This document shows positions 34,015 through 45,165 of a DNA stretch of 64,000 nucleotides, piece after piece (within the stretch, counting starts at the first letter, position 1; the number at the start of each line of letters is the position of its first letter). The position numbers and the translations under genes are program-made. The notes below the pieces were generated by a model, which saw nothing but the letters and a program-made list of their open reading frames with translations, ran no database searches and had not been told where the DNA came from. This DNA comes from Xanthostigma xanthostigma. Taxonomy: Eukaryota > Arthropoda > Insecta > Raphidioptera > Raphidiidae. The stretch covers positions 4,224,501 through 4,288,500 of the forward strand of contig OY754470.1 of the NCBI GenBank assembly GCA_963575645.1, given 5' to 3'.

Positions 34015-34307
34015 TGGCGATACCGAAACCACTGAACCGATTTTAATGAAATTTTGTAACTGTGTCTTGTTTGGTCCAACTTACAATATAGGGTAGTTTT
34101 TATAATATTTTGTACAAAATTACGCTGCTTTTTCAAAAAAAAACTGTTTTAGTACCAAGTAGCGACATCTGTTAGAATTCGCTTAAAGCTGTTAGTTCAG
34201 AAGCAAACCTGGCAGAAGGCTATTAGTTCAGACGCCGGGCCGCAAACGAAATATATTTTGCAGAATTATATCTATCGCATCCAGATGAAACCGGGACGGG
34301 TCGCTAT
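34015..34307 (+). mobile_element. Helitron H1, 5'-truncated
   Basis: Begins within the family at CCGAAACCACTGAACCG, runs through AGCGACATCTGTTAGAATTC and CGCCGGGCCGCAAACG, and ends CGGGTCGCTAT, where CTAG has become CTAT. It abuts the truncated foldback. Confidence 0.8.
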
Positions 34308-34787
34308 ATCTACATAAAAAAAATATATGCTTCAAACTTCCTCTTTTTTGAACGCGATAAGTGTTTTGATGAGGACCTTAACTAGACATTTATTAAAGCA
34401 CGTGTCGGTGTCTCCTGTACCCAGACTTCGGGATTTACGCGGATTAGTCCAATGCAAACCTGCGGACTGCAGCACAACTGTAGCACGCGTGACTAAGTGC
34501 GTGTATGGAAACCTGCCTGCTGTGCGTGATAAATTCTGCGGAGACGATTAAACGGGCTATATAGCTCTAGAGTATAAATGCCGGCCCATGGAATGACCGC
34601 GTGACTCGAGTTCGTTGTACGATTTAACATAGTAAAACAGCGCAATATACAAAGTATTTAATATATATTTTACAACCACTTGCAGCCACGTAGATTAAAC
34701 AAATTAAATTAATTTTACTGTAGATATCTGTAAACTCCGACACTTTCAAAGATCGGAGATTAATGGTGACATTCTATGAGCTCTATA
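34308..34787. promoter_or_regulatory. Unannotated stretch with a possible core promoter
   Basis: TATAAA at 34573-34578 is followed about 30 bases later by CTCGAGTTCGTTGTACG, a plausible initiator position. The 200 bases upstream are richer in GC than average and include a 74-codon frame (34327-34551) without a recognised domain. No downstream coding sequence is visible, so this is a weak candidate. Confidence 0.25.
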
Positions 34788-34990
34788 TCTATATATAAAT
34801 ATGAAATTCCCGTGTCGCAATTTTAGTAGCGCTAATCTCCGAAATCACTGAACAGATTTTAATGAAATTTTGTAAATATATCTTGCTTGGTACAACTTAA
34901 CGCTATAGGATAGTTTTTATTAAATATTTTGTACAAAATTACGGTATTTTCTCAAAAAACGTTTTTTAGTAACACATAACGACATCTGCA
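34788..34990 (+). mobile_element. Helitron H1, 3'-truncated
   Basis: Starts TCTATATATAAATATG, then the family 5' half (CTAATCTCCGAAATCACTGA, ACAAAATTACGGTATTTTCT). Homology stops near 34990 after ACGACATCTG, and no hairpin or CTAG follows. Confidence 0.75.
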
Positions 34991-35557
34991 CGAGGGTTAC
35001 TATACTTGCATTGATTGATTTAATGAAACAAGATTTTTGGTTTAGAGGTCGCGTCATATTGGAAAGTTATTAGCTTACTGTTATTTAGTATACATTGTCA
35101 TATCTTATCAGAGTGTTTACAGACCTTGTTGTACTGGTTTTTATTTGTATAAAATTCGTATCTCCTTATTTAAACCTAATTAAAATATTTTAGTGAAATA
35201 TGCGTTTAATATATTCAATCAATATTTATATTAAAAATTTCTGTCAAGTGTCTTATATAACGAGGATCATTAAGTAAATTAAACTTTAGGTTCGCAATAT
35301 TTAAAACACAAGCCCTATTTCGTTAAACAATCCGCCAGCAATCGTTACTCAACCGACTGACACAATTTTTTTTTTAATTGGAGTCTTTAATCCACAGATG
35401 TGGACATATTTGAGAGACGTGAAACATCGCGGGGCACCAGATCTCGTTCTACTCTAAAAAAAAAACTACAACCGACACTGAGTCGGGTTTTGCATGGAAA
35501 TTGAAAATCCGATCTTACTGATCTTAGTATATAGGTTTATCCTGAGATGTTATTACC
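34991..35557. other. Unannotated AT-rich stretch
   Basis: ACTACAACCGACACTGAGTC near 35466 is unremarkable. No gene or repeat is recognised. Confidence 0.4.
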
Positions 35558-36155
35558 ATTCCAACCCACAAGTGGGTAATGGTACTAGTTTAGGTCAAAA
35601 ATCACTTTTCAAAAATTTTACAATATCTTTCCGTTTTGAGGTCCCCCGAATCCAAAAAACATATTTTTGAAAAACTCTGTGCGTCTATTAGTCTGTTTGT
35701 CTGTGTACACGATACAGGTCAAACGGGTGAGCGGATTGAAACCAAATTTTGGGAGGATGTTTGGTATGCAAATATGAAGGGTCCTATTGTTTTTGGGGAA
35801 AATCGGCGCATGCGCAGAAGAGATATATGTTAAAACGGTATTTTTTATGTAATAATGGTATACTTTTCATAACAGCTTATTATTTTATTTATTTTTCAAG
35901 AAAGTTTTGTTAAAAAAACTGTTTCTTAACTTTATAATTTCGGAAATATTTTGAAAATAAAAAAAATCATCCGCTCTTTTGTTTTATGGATCTCTCAGAA
36001 ATAAACTAGTGAAGCATGCTTTGATTAATTTTTACATGACATGGAAATAATATACTATGTAGGTAACCATGGCAACGAATAGTTAATATCATATTGAATA
36101 CTAGCCAATACTCGCGTCACCTCACGCGATATCAGAAATTTTATTTTCTTTATTA
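35558..36155 (+). repeat. Dispersed repeat R2, copy 2
   Basis: Matches 18167-18660 throughout but carries an extra block of about 70 bases around 35990-36060. It contains a perfect X-box palindrome GTAACCATGGCAAC (36063-36076) and the Helitron-like CGCGTGAGGTGACGCG end on the minus strand. Confidence 0.8.
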
Positions 36156-36526
36156 TAATCAAATGTCAACATTTTTGAAGTTGGGACGGTCCCGTCGCCC
36201 AATTGGCTGGAATTTTTTTTTTTAATTTCGAAACGTGATCAATTAATTAAACGTCAAGTTTTTGAATAATTAATGAAGAATGTTTTGCAGGACATTTTGT
36301 CGCAAATAATACAATGTACCTATAGATGTAAAGAAGGTATGAACTATAACACGTGTCACTGTTGCAGTATTGACTATTTGCATGTATTAAAGCAGCTCCG
36401 AGTTTGCAGTAAAAACAACTTTATTACACAAATTGAGTTTAGATATACTGTTTCAGAGGCGGCTTTGGGGGTGCCCACAGAACAGACTGTTCTGTGGGGA
36501 TGCCAATGTTGTTCGATCAATCCTCT
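36156..36526. other. Unannotated stretch
   Basis: A 92-codon frame (36273-36551) is Cys-rich by chance and ends in repeat R1. It is not supported as a gene. Confidence 0.4.
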
Positions 36527-36740
36527 AGGCTGTGTGCACGAAGCCTACTAGCGCCGCTAGTGGGTAATAGAGAATTATTTAACTCACTTTTTATGGAAAT
36601 CTGTGGTGATAAGACAAAAACTTTAGTTGACCATGATGTGTCAAAAAAAAAAATGTAATACCAAAAACTGCTGATAATTTTATATACAATAAAATTCAGA
36701 TTGTAAACTATTATATAAATAGCATAACATAAAAGGTACG
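36527..36740 (+). repeat. Dispersed repeat R1, copy 2
   Basis: Full-length match to 5045-5247, from AGGCTGTGTGCACGAAGCC to CATAACATAAAAGGTACG, with internal indels. Confidence 0.8.
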
Positions 36741-37698
36741 CATTGGAGACTTTTTTCAGCATTAAATGACTGATTCATTCCCCCCAGTTAGAAAGAATTT
36801 CACCGAAAGACATTTTCCCATGTATTTGGTGCGAGATCCTTTGAGTTTAAGGAAATTTCAGATTTTTATTACTAGTTTGGAAAACCCTGTCGTGACCATA
36901 TCACACGCCTTAGTTGTTTTTATCGTCTATAAATAGGTTGCTTATTCTCTACTTCGGATATCTACTAGCAACCTACATATTATTATATAAAGCGACTCTT
37001 ACAGCACTCAATAACCCAATACATCATACATTGTTGTGAAATATAGCATTTATAAAAGTATACATGGAATACACTTAAGAATTTCATACCACAAATATGT
37101 TGGTGACTTATTTGTCATATGTAGTCCTGTCAGCGGTTTGAAAAAGCATATAAAATTGATTTCATGAGACCAGTGGACGCCTAACCAGCTATGCAGACAT
37201 TATTTTTTGGCAAACATCCGTACGCTAGTTTTATGCACACTTAGTCGGATAACAAACGTGAGCTATTTTTACTTTGTCACATTTATGTTGTGGAAAATGT
37301 GAATACTCTGTTATTATTGAAGTTTGGCCTTTTAACGCATGCCTCGCGACAGGGAGTCATGCGTATCTGTGCTCAGATCATAGTTTAGACACAAGAAAAG
37401 GACAACAGAAACAAAGCGCACCTACTTTGTTTATATCATATATTTTATACTCGCTATATTGCTAGCAAAGATCGGGAGAAAGACTTAAACACTACGGTGC
37501 ACTATGATCACTTCTAGATATTTATGTATAGAATCAATGGTATATTTTGCAATTCCTTGTGGCATATTCTCTCATCGTAAGGTCGATTTTTATGATTAAC
37601 AAATCGGGGAAGTTGATCCAAAAATGTCAATTAGAACTTATTTAATTTAATAGTATCTGTACGCGATTTAGCTAGGCAACCCATGTGCGATTTATCAA
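36741..37698. other. Unannotated stretch
   Basis: No feature supported. The frame 37274-37465 has no domain. Confidence 0.45.
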
Positions 37699-38488
37699 TC
37701 TATATCTATAAAAATCAATGCCACTTTTCGTTGTAATTTTATAACTCAAGAACGGGCTCACGTATCCAAACCAAATTTTTAGGCTTTGTTCGGACTATTT
37801 AGTAGATGGTTTATGTGAAGTTTGCACAAAATCGGTCGAGCGGTTCTTCATTTATCACATTTTTTGTAACAAATGAATTCAATAAATGGCAGATCATTTT
37901 GTTAATGGGGATTTTGCTGTCAAATTGAAACTTTTTTCGGGTGGGGACTGTGCTGTCAAATTGAAACTATTTCAGTGTTGACAGTACAACTATGTTGTTA
38001 TGTCATTCATGCGGTTATTTCATTTTGGACGTGCTTCAATTAAAGCAAATTGTCAATGATAATTATTGCTTTGTGTGCGTGTACTTTTCTCAGTTTTTTA
38101 GCGACCCGTCGGTGATTCATATCGTTTACAGGCTTTTTTTGAATTAAATTGTCAAACGCATTTACACAAACGGTAAGTTTTGAACTGTTGAAGTGAATTA
38201 CATGTATGTATGTGTGTTTCTTTATTTGAAAAAACATATTGTGTGCATACGGGTGTTTTATTCTTTTGTAACAGATAGAAGCACGTCGATTTAAAAATGA
38301 ATTATTTAATGACATTTTTATATATATTGACGTATGCAGTCATATATATTTCCATACGCACATGTATATTTTAAAATAGCTAGCAATTAATAAAATAATT
38401 TTTTATTTGAATAAATGAATTTGATGTTCCAATTAAATTTTTTTATTATTTCACTTTATACATAGCGAAGCAAGTACAGGGCCGCTAG
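37699..38488 (+). mobile_element. Non-autonomous Helitron, family H2, complete boundaries
   Basis: Starts TCTATATCTATAAAAATC after A, ends AGGGCCGCTAG before T, 790 bp. The 5' part (AACGGGCTCACGTATCCAAA, AAATCGGTCGAGCGGTTC) and the 3' GCGAAGCAAGTACAGGGCCG follow the pattern of insect Helitrons. A segment GCTGTCAAATTGAAACT is directly repeated near 37920-37970. No Rep or helicase domain. Confidence 0.85.
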
Positions 38489-39044
38489 TCTAATATATAA
38501 TCTTTGTCATCATCAAATAACAGATGAGAGTATATATTTCTAACACCGGATCTTAGACTATGAGTTCATTCAATCTATATTCTTCCAGTATGTGAGGTCA
38601 TGTATATTTATTGCGGACACCAAAAGATGAAAACAACCCTCGGGGGATGTTTGCACTTAAGAGCAGTATGCATATATGTCGTACTGTACTCTGCATATTA
38701 AGTGTATTAAATTTCGTGGTAATAATCGATTCGTCTTCTAATATTGACATACAAACAGACACCAACGCCCAAAAGCAGGAAGTTACTTGATGAATATGGA
38801 TACTCTCTAACAGTGTGTAACCAATACTCTTCAATGCGAGAGTCGTAAATAACATACGGGGTGGAAGAGAAAGTTATGGATAAAAATGTATCAAAATATA
38901 TCTTAGGTTAAATTTAATTTAATATAATAAAAACGAATGTTCGTTCATGTCTGTCTGTAGACATGTTTCTGTATATATATACCATTACAATAGGTATGTT
39001 CCAAGCAGCCAGCAAACGGTAACGATACCGTCAACCAAAATGTT
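38489..39044. other. Unannotated stretch
   Basis: AATATAATAAAAACGAATGT with CATGTCTGTCTGT (38922-38965) resembles the 5' part of another arthropod repeat. Otherwise nothing is recognised. Confidence 0.4.
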
Positions 39045-39505
39045 GCAAGATGTATCTCAAAATTAGCCCGTCCGACAAATATTATCAGTTGAAATGCTTT
39101 AACTAAATATTGCAATATTAGCGCGTGAAGGTCACAAGGTCGGATAGCTCAGTCGGTAGAGTGTAAGATTCTTAATGCCAGGGTCTTGGGTTCAAGCCCC
39201 ACGTCGGCGAATATATTTTTATTTTCTACATTGCTTTCTTCTAAGGCTTACATTTCAAGTTTTTTAAATTTTATTACGACTAATTAAAATTAAATATTTA
39301 TTATATGTATTGAAAGAAATTTTATTACTTAAAAAAAGTATAAATACTGCTTTTTAACGACAAAAACTTTTGAACGGTGACTCCGATCATTATGAAATTT
39401 GGACACAACATTCATCTCGGTAAACTTATATGAATGTGCGTACTCATGTCCCTTCCTTCCCCATTCGTTCTTTTGCACCCGGGTGAAACCGGGTGGGACC
39501 GCTAG
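39045..39505 (+). mobile_element. Helitron H3 carrying a tRNA-Lys-like segment, copy 1 (5'-truncated)
   Basis: The 3' end is CACCCGGGTGAAACCGGG followed by TGGGACCGCTAG and T. Compared with 16414-16803 it has about 285 extra bases between CCGACAAA (39072) and CGACAAAAACTTTTG (39358). The duplicated GACAAA fits an insertion. The 5' half of the Helitron is missing. Confidence 0.8.
39138..39210 (+). tRNA. tRNA-Lys(CTT)-like sequence inside Helitron, probable pseudogene
   Basis: TAGCTCAGTCGGTAGAG (A-box), an anticodon loop TTCTTAA with CTT, and GGGTTCAAGCCCCAC (B-box) follow canonical tRNA-Lys order. The acceptor stem (GGTCGGA against GTCGGCG) and the anticodon stem are mismatched, so it is unlikely to be functional. 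It is followed by an AT-rich body shared with 40349-40470, as in a tRNA-derived SINE. Confidence 0.7.
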
Positions 39506-40014
39506 TAGTATATATACAGAAACATGTCTAGTGTCTATATACATTGGTTGCAGCCAATTATTAAAGAAATATCCATATATGAGTATTAAATTAACTTAGT
39601 CAGCTCTATGAAATATGAGTACTGAATGCGTTAGAAATTTGATTATTTAATATACTGGACATTATATATAAGCAAACTCAATTATGTGATGAAATAGATT
39701 GAGACAAAATTTGCATCCTAGACTGTTGCATTTTGAATTCAAATTAATGTATGCACATTGCACGCATTACGGAAAATATTGGTATGGATCATAAGATTCA
39801 GCTGCGTATAATACACTTCATATATTTTTATAGACAGCTGACCAAGGATGGTAGACGTTGACAGTGAAGCTTTACGTCAAGCCCGTGACACACCACATTT
39901 TACAAAGTCTAGTTATTAACTGTAGTAGAAATTTTGAAAGGAGGCGCTGGTAAAGATGTTCATTCATTCTATTCTAAAATGGCAACGTAGAGACTGGAGG
40001 TTTATCTATACTAA

Positions 40015-40621
40015 TCTATACTAATATATAAAGCTGAAGAGTTTGTTTGTTTGTTTGAACGCGCTAATCTCAGAAACTACTGGTTCGAATTGAAGGATTT
40101 TTTTTGTTGGATAGCCCATTTATCGAGGAAGGCTATAGGCTATATAATATCACGCTACGACCATTAGGAGCGGAGAATTAATGAAAAATGTTGCAAAATG
40201 TATCTCAAAAAAAAGCTTCTATTCATGTGAAATGCACTAACTAGATATACTCATATTAGCGTTGTGAGAACACAACCTCAGGTGACTCAATCGGTAGAGC
40301 ATGCGATTGTCAATATCAGGGTCGTGGGTTCGAGCCTCACGTTGGGTGAATATATTTTTATTTTTTTTTCTACATTGCTCTCTTCTAAGGCTTACATTTA
40401 AATTTCTTTTAGTTTTATTTAATTAATTAATAAAAATATATTAGTTAAAAAAAGTATAAATACTGCTTCTTATCGACAAAAACTTTTGAACGGTAACGCC
40501 GATCATTATGAAGTTTGGAAACAACATTCATCTCGGTAAACTAAGATGAATGTGCGTACTCATGTCCCTTCCTTCCCCATTCGTTCTTTTGCACCCGGGT
40601 AAAACCAGGCGGGACCGCTAG
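40015..40621 (+). mobile_element. Helitron H3 carrying a tRNA-Lys-like segment, copy 2 (full length)
   Basis: Starts TCTATACTAATATATAAAG (the first ten bases are also duplicated just upstream) and ends CACCCGGGTAAAACCAGG then GCGGGACCGCTAG before T. The tRNA-containing insert lies at the same internal point as in 39045-39505 (about 40211-40473) and is missing from 16414-16803. This is a 607-bp element with both Helitron ends. Confidence 0.85.
40276..40348 (+). tRNA. tRNA-Lys-like sequence, decayed
   Basis: TGACTCAATCGGTAGAGCAT and GGGTCGTGGGTTCGAGCC match tRNA-Lys better in the T-arm than the first copy, but the anticodon region (ATTGTCAATATC) has lost CTT. A pseudogene within the Helitron. 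Confidence 0.65.
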
Positions 40622-41224
40622 TATTATATAAAGAGGACAAGTTTGTAAGTTTGAATGTAGGCGGTAAATCTCTAAATTTGAATATAATATGTCTGTTAAA
40701 TAGCCATAACTATTTTCGTATAAAAATGCAGCTTCCAAATCATTTGGCAAGATTAACATGTGCAAATTAAAAAAAACAAATCTTCCCGTTTTTTTTTTGG
40801 ACTGGAGTGAAAATACCGTGGTAAACTGGCTTTTTAATGTTCATAAGGCAGTAATTTTGTTTCACAGCTGACTTTAGCCATAACCTGTATATGCAGTGCA
40901 CTAATGCATAATAACGAAATCGTACTTGAACAAGTATACTCGTACGAGTGCATTAATTGCATGGTGCAGTCAGTTGTACCAGGGGAAGTAATTAGACTAA
41001 ATAGACTCTAGTATTCAGACAGGTAACCTAATTAAATTATATTCAGCATTCAACTTGTTACAGTGAATTTATTTTTCAACTTATTTGTGATTATTTTGCA
41101 GGAAGCTAGTGCTCATATAGTAAAGGGGTCCCTTTAGCACGCAAATACAAATTTACTTAAAATGGCCGATTATTATAACTACCTTCAAGCCGAAAAATTA
41201 CAAAGCTATTTAGGAAAAATATAT
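40622..41224. other. Possible Helitron 5' fragment, then unannotated
   Basis: TATTATATAAAGAGGACAAG with GTTTGTAAGTTTG directly follows the Helitron and looks like the start of another such element, ending by about 40760. The rest is unrecognised. Confidence 0.4.
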
Positions 41225-41335
41225 AAAAATAAAAAAAAAAGAATGGTTACTTCTTACCCCAACAGTTTTATTAGCGGATGTACATTTCGGGAGCTATGCT
41301 CTCATCTTCAGCAAACACTAAACTAAGTTACTAAA
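41225..41335 (-). mobile_element. Half of the 8481-type palindromic element with hammerhead-like motif
   Basis: On the minus strand: GTGTTTG, CTGAAGA, TGAGAGCATAGCTCCC, GAAATGTACATC (41277-41311), then TAATAAAACTGTTG and AAGAAGTAACCATTC. The GAGC-ATA-GCTC stem is perfect. The inverted second arm of the 8481 element is absent, so this is a single-armed copy. Confidence 0.7.
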
Positions 41336-41540
41336 CAAAAGTTACTATAACAAAATATAACAAATTAATATATTAAGGGGCTACTCGCTCGAATTTTCGG
41401 AAAAAATCATACATTTTTGAACGGGTGTCAAAGAAAGAGGAAGGCAGATAGAGAATTGATTTTTTTAAATTTTATTTACATAGCCTTCTACCATATGTCC
41501 ATTTTTTTTGACGCGCGCGCTCCACGCAGAACATCCTAGA

Positions 41541-41770
41541 ACAAAAAAAAAATATTCTTAAAGTAGAAGAGTCAAACTTCCCATTGACGTATGGAAATTC
41601 TGATAAAAAAAATTTTCGCGATTCAGTAACCGTTTTTTCTTCAAATTTTGTAGCGTTTCCGAGGGTTTTTTTTCGTAGATGCGCCATTTCTCTAAAATCG
41701 ATTTTTTTTTTAATTTCCGTCCGTCAATGGGAAGTTTGACTCTTTTACTTTAAGAATAATTTTTTTTTGT
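41541..41770. repeat. Inverted repeat with ~58-bp arms
   Basis: ATATTCTTAAAGTAGAAGAG and TCAAACTTCCCATTGACG are inverted at 41712-41770 with few mismatches, around a loop of about 113 bases. A 71-codon minus frame (41472-41687) crosses it and is not supported. Confidence 0.8.
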
Positions 41771-42326
41771 TCATTCGGTTACGATGAAACTTTTATAAAG
41801 GTTTCTAACATAAAAAAAAATAATTCAAAGTGTATACCTAAACATTGTTAATTAAAGTGGCTAATCGCTCGATTCAAAATTTGGTGCATATAATAATGCA
41901 TTAGGTACATTCTTAATGCATAAAAACTACTTTTAAAAACACGTTGGTATGAAAAAGCGATGTCCTATTTTCCTGTGTAATTTTTTTTTAAATGGAAATA
42001 GTGTAATATTTTCCTTATCATACATATATTGACATAGGTGTTATAATAAAAAGAAAACGGTTTTTTTTGACATCTTGACCTGTTTTCTCTGAACTGGGTT
42101 ACCGCTTGAATTTTATAATACGCTGCATCTGAAGTTGGAAATTCTATAGATTGTTATGTAGTCAATGGATTGGAATCTGCAGTGTCCCGGTGTTAAATAG
42201 AGAAACTGATAAAAACAATATTTTTTTAGTTCTCGTTTAAAAAAATCTAAAAAAGCTTATTGGCTAAATAATTATTAATACAATTTGTTACGTGTATAAA
42301 AAATCAAGTAGTGAAGATTAACTGTC
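41771..42326. other. Unannotated AT-rich stretch
   Basis: TAATCGCTCGA near 41872 echoes TACTCGCTCGA near 41383, so the two sides of the inverted repeat may belong to one element. No gene. Confidence 0.4.
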
Positions 42327-42990
42327 AGGTTCCATATTGCATCAGACAGTCAGGTATCACTGAAGGCCATCGCTAACCCAAAACTGACATCAAAGCTGGT
42401 TTGGGAATGCATAAGAGTTCTGGCAGAACACAACAAAGTAACTTTACGGTGGGTGCTGGGACACTCTGAAATCGGAGACATCGAAGAAGCTGATGCGCTG
42501 GCAAGGAAAGGATCTTCAACTCCATTAATTGCCCCAGAACCTGCCCTGGGAGTGTCCAAAGCACAGCACGAAGTCAAATAAGGGAATGGATCAGCACAAG
42601 ACATACTGGAATCAAATTTCCGGGCAGCAACATGGAAAGACTTTTATTAAAGGGCCATCCCGAAAGATGAATGAAGAAATACTACAACTCAGTAGGAACA
42701 ATCTTCGTCTCGTGGTAGGCCTGTTGACAGGATATTGTGCCCTGAAAGGACACCTCCAAAGAATCGGACTGTTTAACGAGGACTTAAAGTGCAGACAGTG
42801 CAATAAGGAGACGGAAACAGCGTATCATATTCTGCGTGAATGCGAGGCTTTGAATCGTAGAAGACAGATAATTTATGGACAATGTAGAATGAGTCCAGAA
42901 GATTATATCAATCACCCAGTCCACGGACTGCACAAGCTGGTGCAAGGAACGCGGATATCCGATCGAGTGATATAAGAGATTGGGAGATAG
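42327..42990 (+). pseudogene. 3' end of a non-LTR retrotransposon: RNase H plus C-terminal zinc-binding domain
   Basis: Conceptual translation gives SDSQVSLKAI and WVLGHSEIGDIEEADALA, the substrate-binding and last catalytic blocks of an RNase H domain of the type fused to non-LTR reverse transcriptases (I, R1, LOA and related clades). It continues into LRLVVGLLTGYCALKGHL and a CRQC-x7-H-x4-C zinc-binding pattern (residues from CRQC to LREC). The reading frame changes at least twice near 42570-42600: RNase H frame, then a short IREW segment, then the frame that stays open to 42975. The endonuclease, reverse transcriptase and start of RNase H are missing, as expected for 5' truncation. An open frame starting ATG at 42529 covers only the last 148 codons. 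It is a dead fragment, and the clade is not resolved. Confidence 0.88.
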
Positions 42991-43495
42991 CGTAATAAGC
43001 CCACTCATTTTCGAACGAGTCTTTCGCAGATTTTTGTAACGCTATTTTATGACGAACTGTTTTCGAGAAACCGCAATCGTCTTTGATACTACCACCGACT
43101 ATAGAAGTGGTATGCGCATGTACAACTCAGTAGATTAACACAACTCCCGTAGGAGAGTTTAAACCCATATTAGATGCCTTTGCAACAGCGCGTCGACTTC
43201 TCCGATAACCTTCTTGTTCCGCGTAGATGTACATGGGGATACTTGCTCCACCTCACTTATGTACCAACATCAATGTATGCATGTAGATAAAGTCTGATGG
43301 GAAAATTCCCTATATTCTATAACGTAGCTCTTTACTATGTGCATGCAATTGGATATTAAAGACGCAGTCACACTAATCTTCGTCAATAGCCGGGTTTAAC
43401 AACTGATTACAGAGGCGGATGGGCCCACAGGGAGATTTCCTGGTAGGCTGGGGCCCGCCGAGGCCGGTGGGCCGATTATTATATTAGTATACAGG
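42991..43495. other. Possible retrotransposon 3' UTR, then unannotated
   Basis: The first ~200 bases after the stop may be the element's 3' UTR (AGCCCACTCATTTTCGAACG). No poly(A) or simple tail is evident. A GC-rich patch GGGGCCCGCCGAGGCCGGTG lies at 43451-43470. Confidence 0.4.
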
Positions 43496-43990
43496 ATGTT
43501 TTTTTGTGAAAACTTTGGATGTTTTTCTTTAAAAAACAACGAGTTGAATAAAAAAAAGTTCGAACGGAATTTGTTGGGTTTCGAGGGGGAAATCATTTGG
43601 ACACAATAACCACCACCTCACCTCTTAGCAGAAGGAGGGGGTGACTTTTGTTTTTTTAATGGGAACCCCCATTTTTATCATCGATTTTTTTTTGTATGTG
43701 AAAATGATCATCTTTTGTCTGAAATTTTTTAAAATTTGGTTTCTAGTTTTTTTGCAAATCGCTAATAATGATGTTTCTTGAATGAGCGTTTTGATAAAAA
43801 ATTACGAGCCGAATTAAAGAAAAGTTCAGGCAAAAAAATGTTTTTTTTCCAATAAACAATAAATAAAAAATGTCAAAAGTCACCCTCGCCCTGCTAAGAT
43901 ATGAGAGGGTGGGGATGATTTTGTTTTTTAAATGGGAACTTCAATTTTTTATGGTCGGCTATTGTTTTTTAAATAATAACTTTGAAGGTA
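43496..43990. repeat. Degenerate repeat pair, about 268 bp apart
   Basis: GGGGGTGACTTTTG with TTTAATGGGAACCCCC near 43637 recurs as GATTTTGTTTTTTAAATGGG near 43918. CACCTC...TTAGCAG near 43615 also appears inverted as CTGCTAAG near 43893. It is probably one decayed repetitive element with internal duplications. Confidence 0.5.
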
Positions 43991-44003
43991 TTAAAATTTC
44001 AAA

Positions 44004-44228
44004 ATGTCTCAGGGACTGTGCTTGCAGATAAAATTTCGCAAAGTTCAAAATTCACAAACTTGGCTAGACCCCGCTACCCTTCAACCAGGTTTTCGATTTT
44101 GTGTAGCTGCCTCAAATAACTACCCAGCAATGTTTGATAGCTCTTGGACTGTAAGATGGAAATACATTCAAAATGATGAATCAATTCTTGTGAAGGCACC
44201 TTTATATTTTATGGAAAGATGCAATTGA
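44004..44228 (+). other. Unidentified 74-codon open frame
   Basis: Starts at ATG and encodes a mixed-composition peptide (WLDPATLQPGFRFC, SSWTVRWKYIQ). It has fewer low-complexity runs than most frames in the window, but no recognised family and no support from a second copy. Could be an exon or chance. Confidence 0.2.
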
Positions 44229-44324
44229 TGCAATATTGAGTTAACCATTTGTATGTCGTGTCGGCATTAGGAAACTAGTGTGGTTGTGAAGTTGCCTTGC
44301 CAACAACAGATGTCATTACACATA

Positions 44325-44352
44325 CGTGGAGAGAGAGAGAGTGAGAGAGAGG
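44325..44352 (+). repeat. GA-rich microsatellite
   Basis: GAGAGAGAGAGAGTGAGAGA and flanking purines. It makes spurious frames on both strands between 44267 and 44540. Confidence 0.8.
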
Positions 44353-44540
44353 GAAAAGGAAACGGAGAATGGAAACGAATCACGCGTTTGTCCTTGTCTT
44401 CCGCAGGTGTGCGCGTGGAAACACTTAAACTGCAGAAGCCGAGGTGCGAACAGTAATAAAACGTGGATATGCATACTGATTTGTTTTCTTGATGAAAATG
44501 CAATGACCGTTAAAGATTTTCCAGCATGAGTGGAAGACAT

Positions 44541-45165
44541 ATATTTGTTTTTCTTAATGAATATTAAATTTTAATTATCTGATAGGAATAAATAGGTCAG
44601 CTTTATGGATTCAGGATTGAGAACAAAAATAGTCTTGCGCCGTCAGTATCCTCTAATCAGTTGTTTGATGAATGCGTTTGATGGTTTCCTAGATTTCAAT
44701 TGCATTTTCGTCAAAATCGGTTTTAGCGTGTTTGCATTATTAATATTATATTTATTTTTAATAAATTCCATATATTAATTAATAATTACAGTACAAAAGG
44801 TGGCTTAGAACGCTTGGAAATATCCATACCACATGATCACTCAATTTTGATCCTTTAAAAATATTTTGCTGGTCATTCTGTACTCAGAAAAAAATATCGT
44901 AAAAACGAGGTGTGTGTTAATAATTAGTTAAGTTTTTGGAAGACTATGCAATAAAATGAATTTAAATATAAACGTAATATTTATGTATGATGTCAGACAT
45001 TTTATCTGACCAATATTTTTCCCTTGCTGACGTAGTAATATATATAGCGTTTTTACGTAGAACACGTGAATCTATACCTACCTACTTTTATAAAATAAAT
45101 ATTTAGGTAATTCGTTTGTGTCATAATCAGTTTGAGAATATTCGTTACAGGAAATTTAAAGCCAC
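44541..45165. other. Unannotated AT-rich stretch
   Basis: No feature supported. Confidence 0.4.

Noticed and set aside
36273..36551. 92-codon Cys-containing frame
   Set aside because: The Cys spacing does not fit a known zinc finger, and the 3' end runs into repeat R1.
39138..39210. Functional tRNA-Lys gene
   Set aside because: Good A- and B-boxes, but acceptor and anticodon stems mismatch and the sequence is carried inside a Helitron with a second decayed copy nearby.
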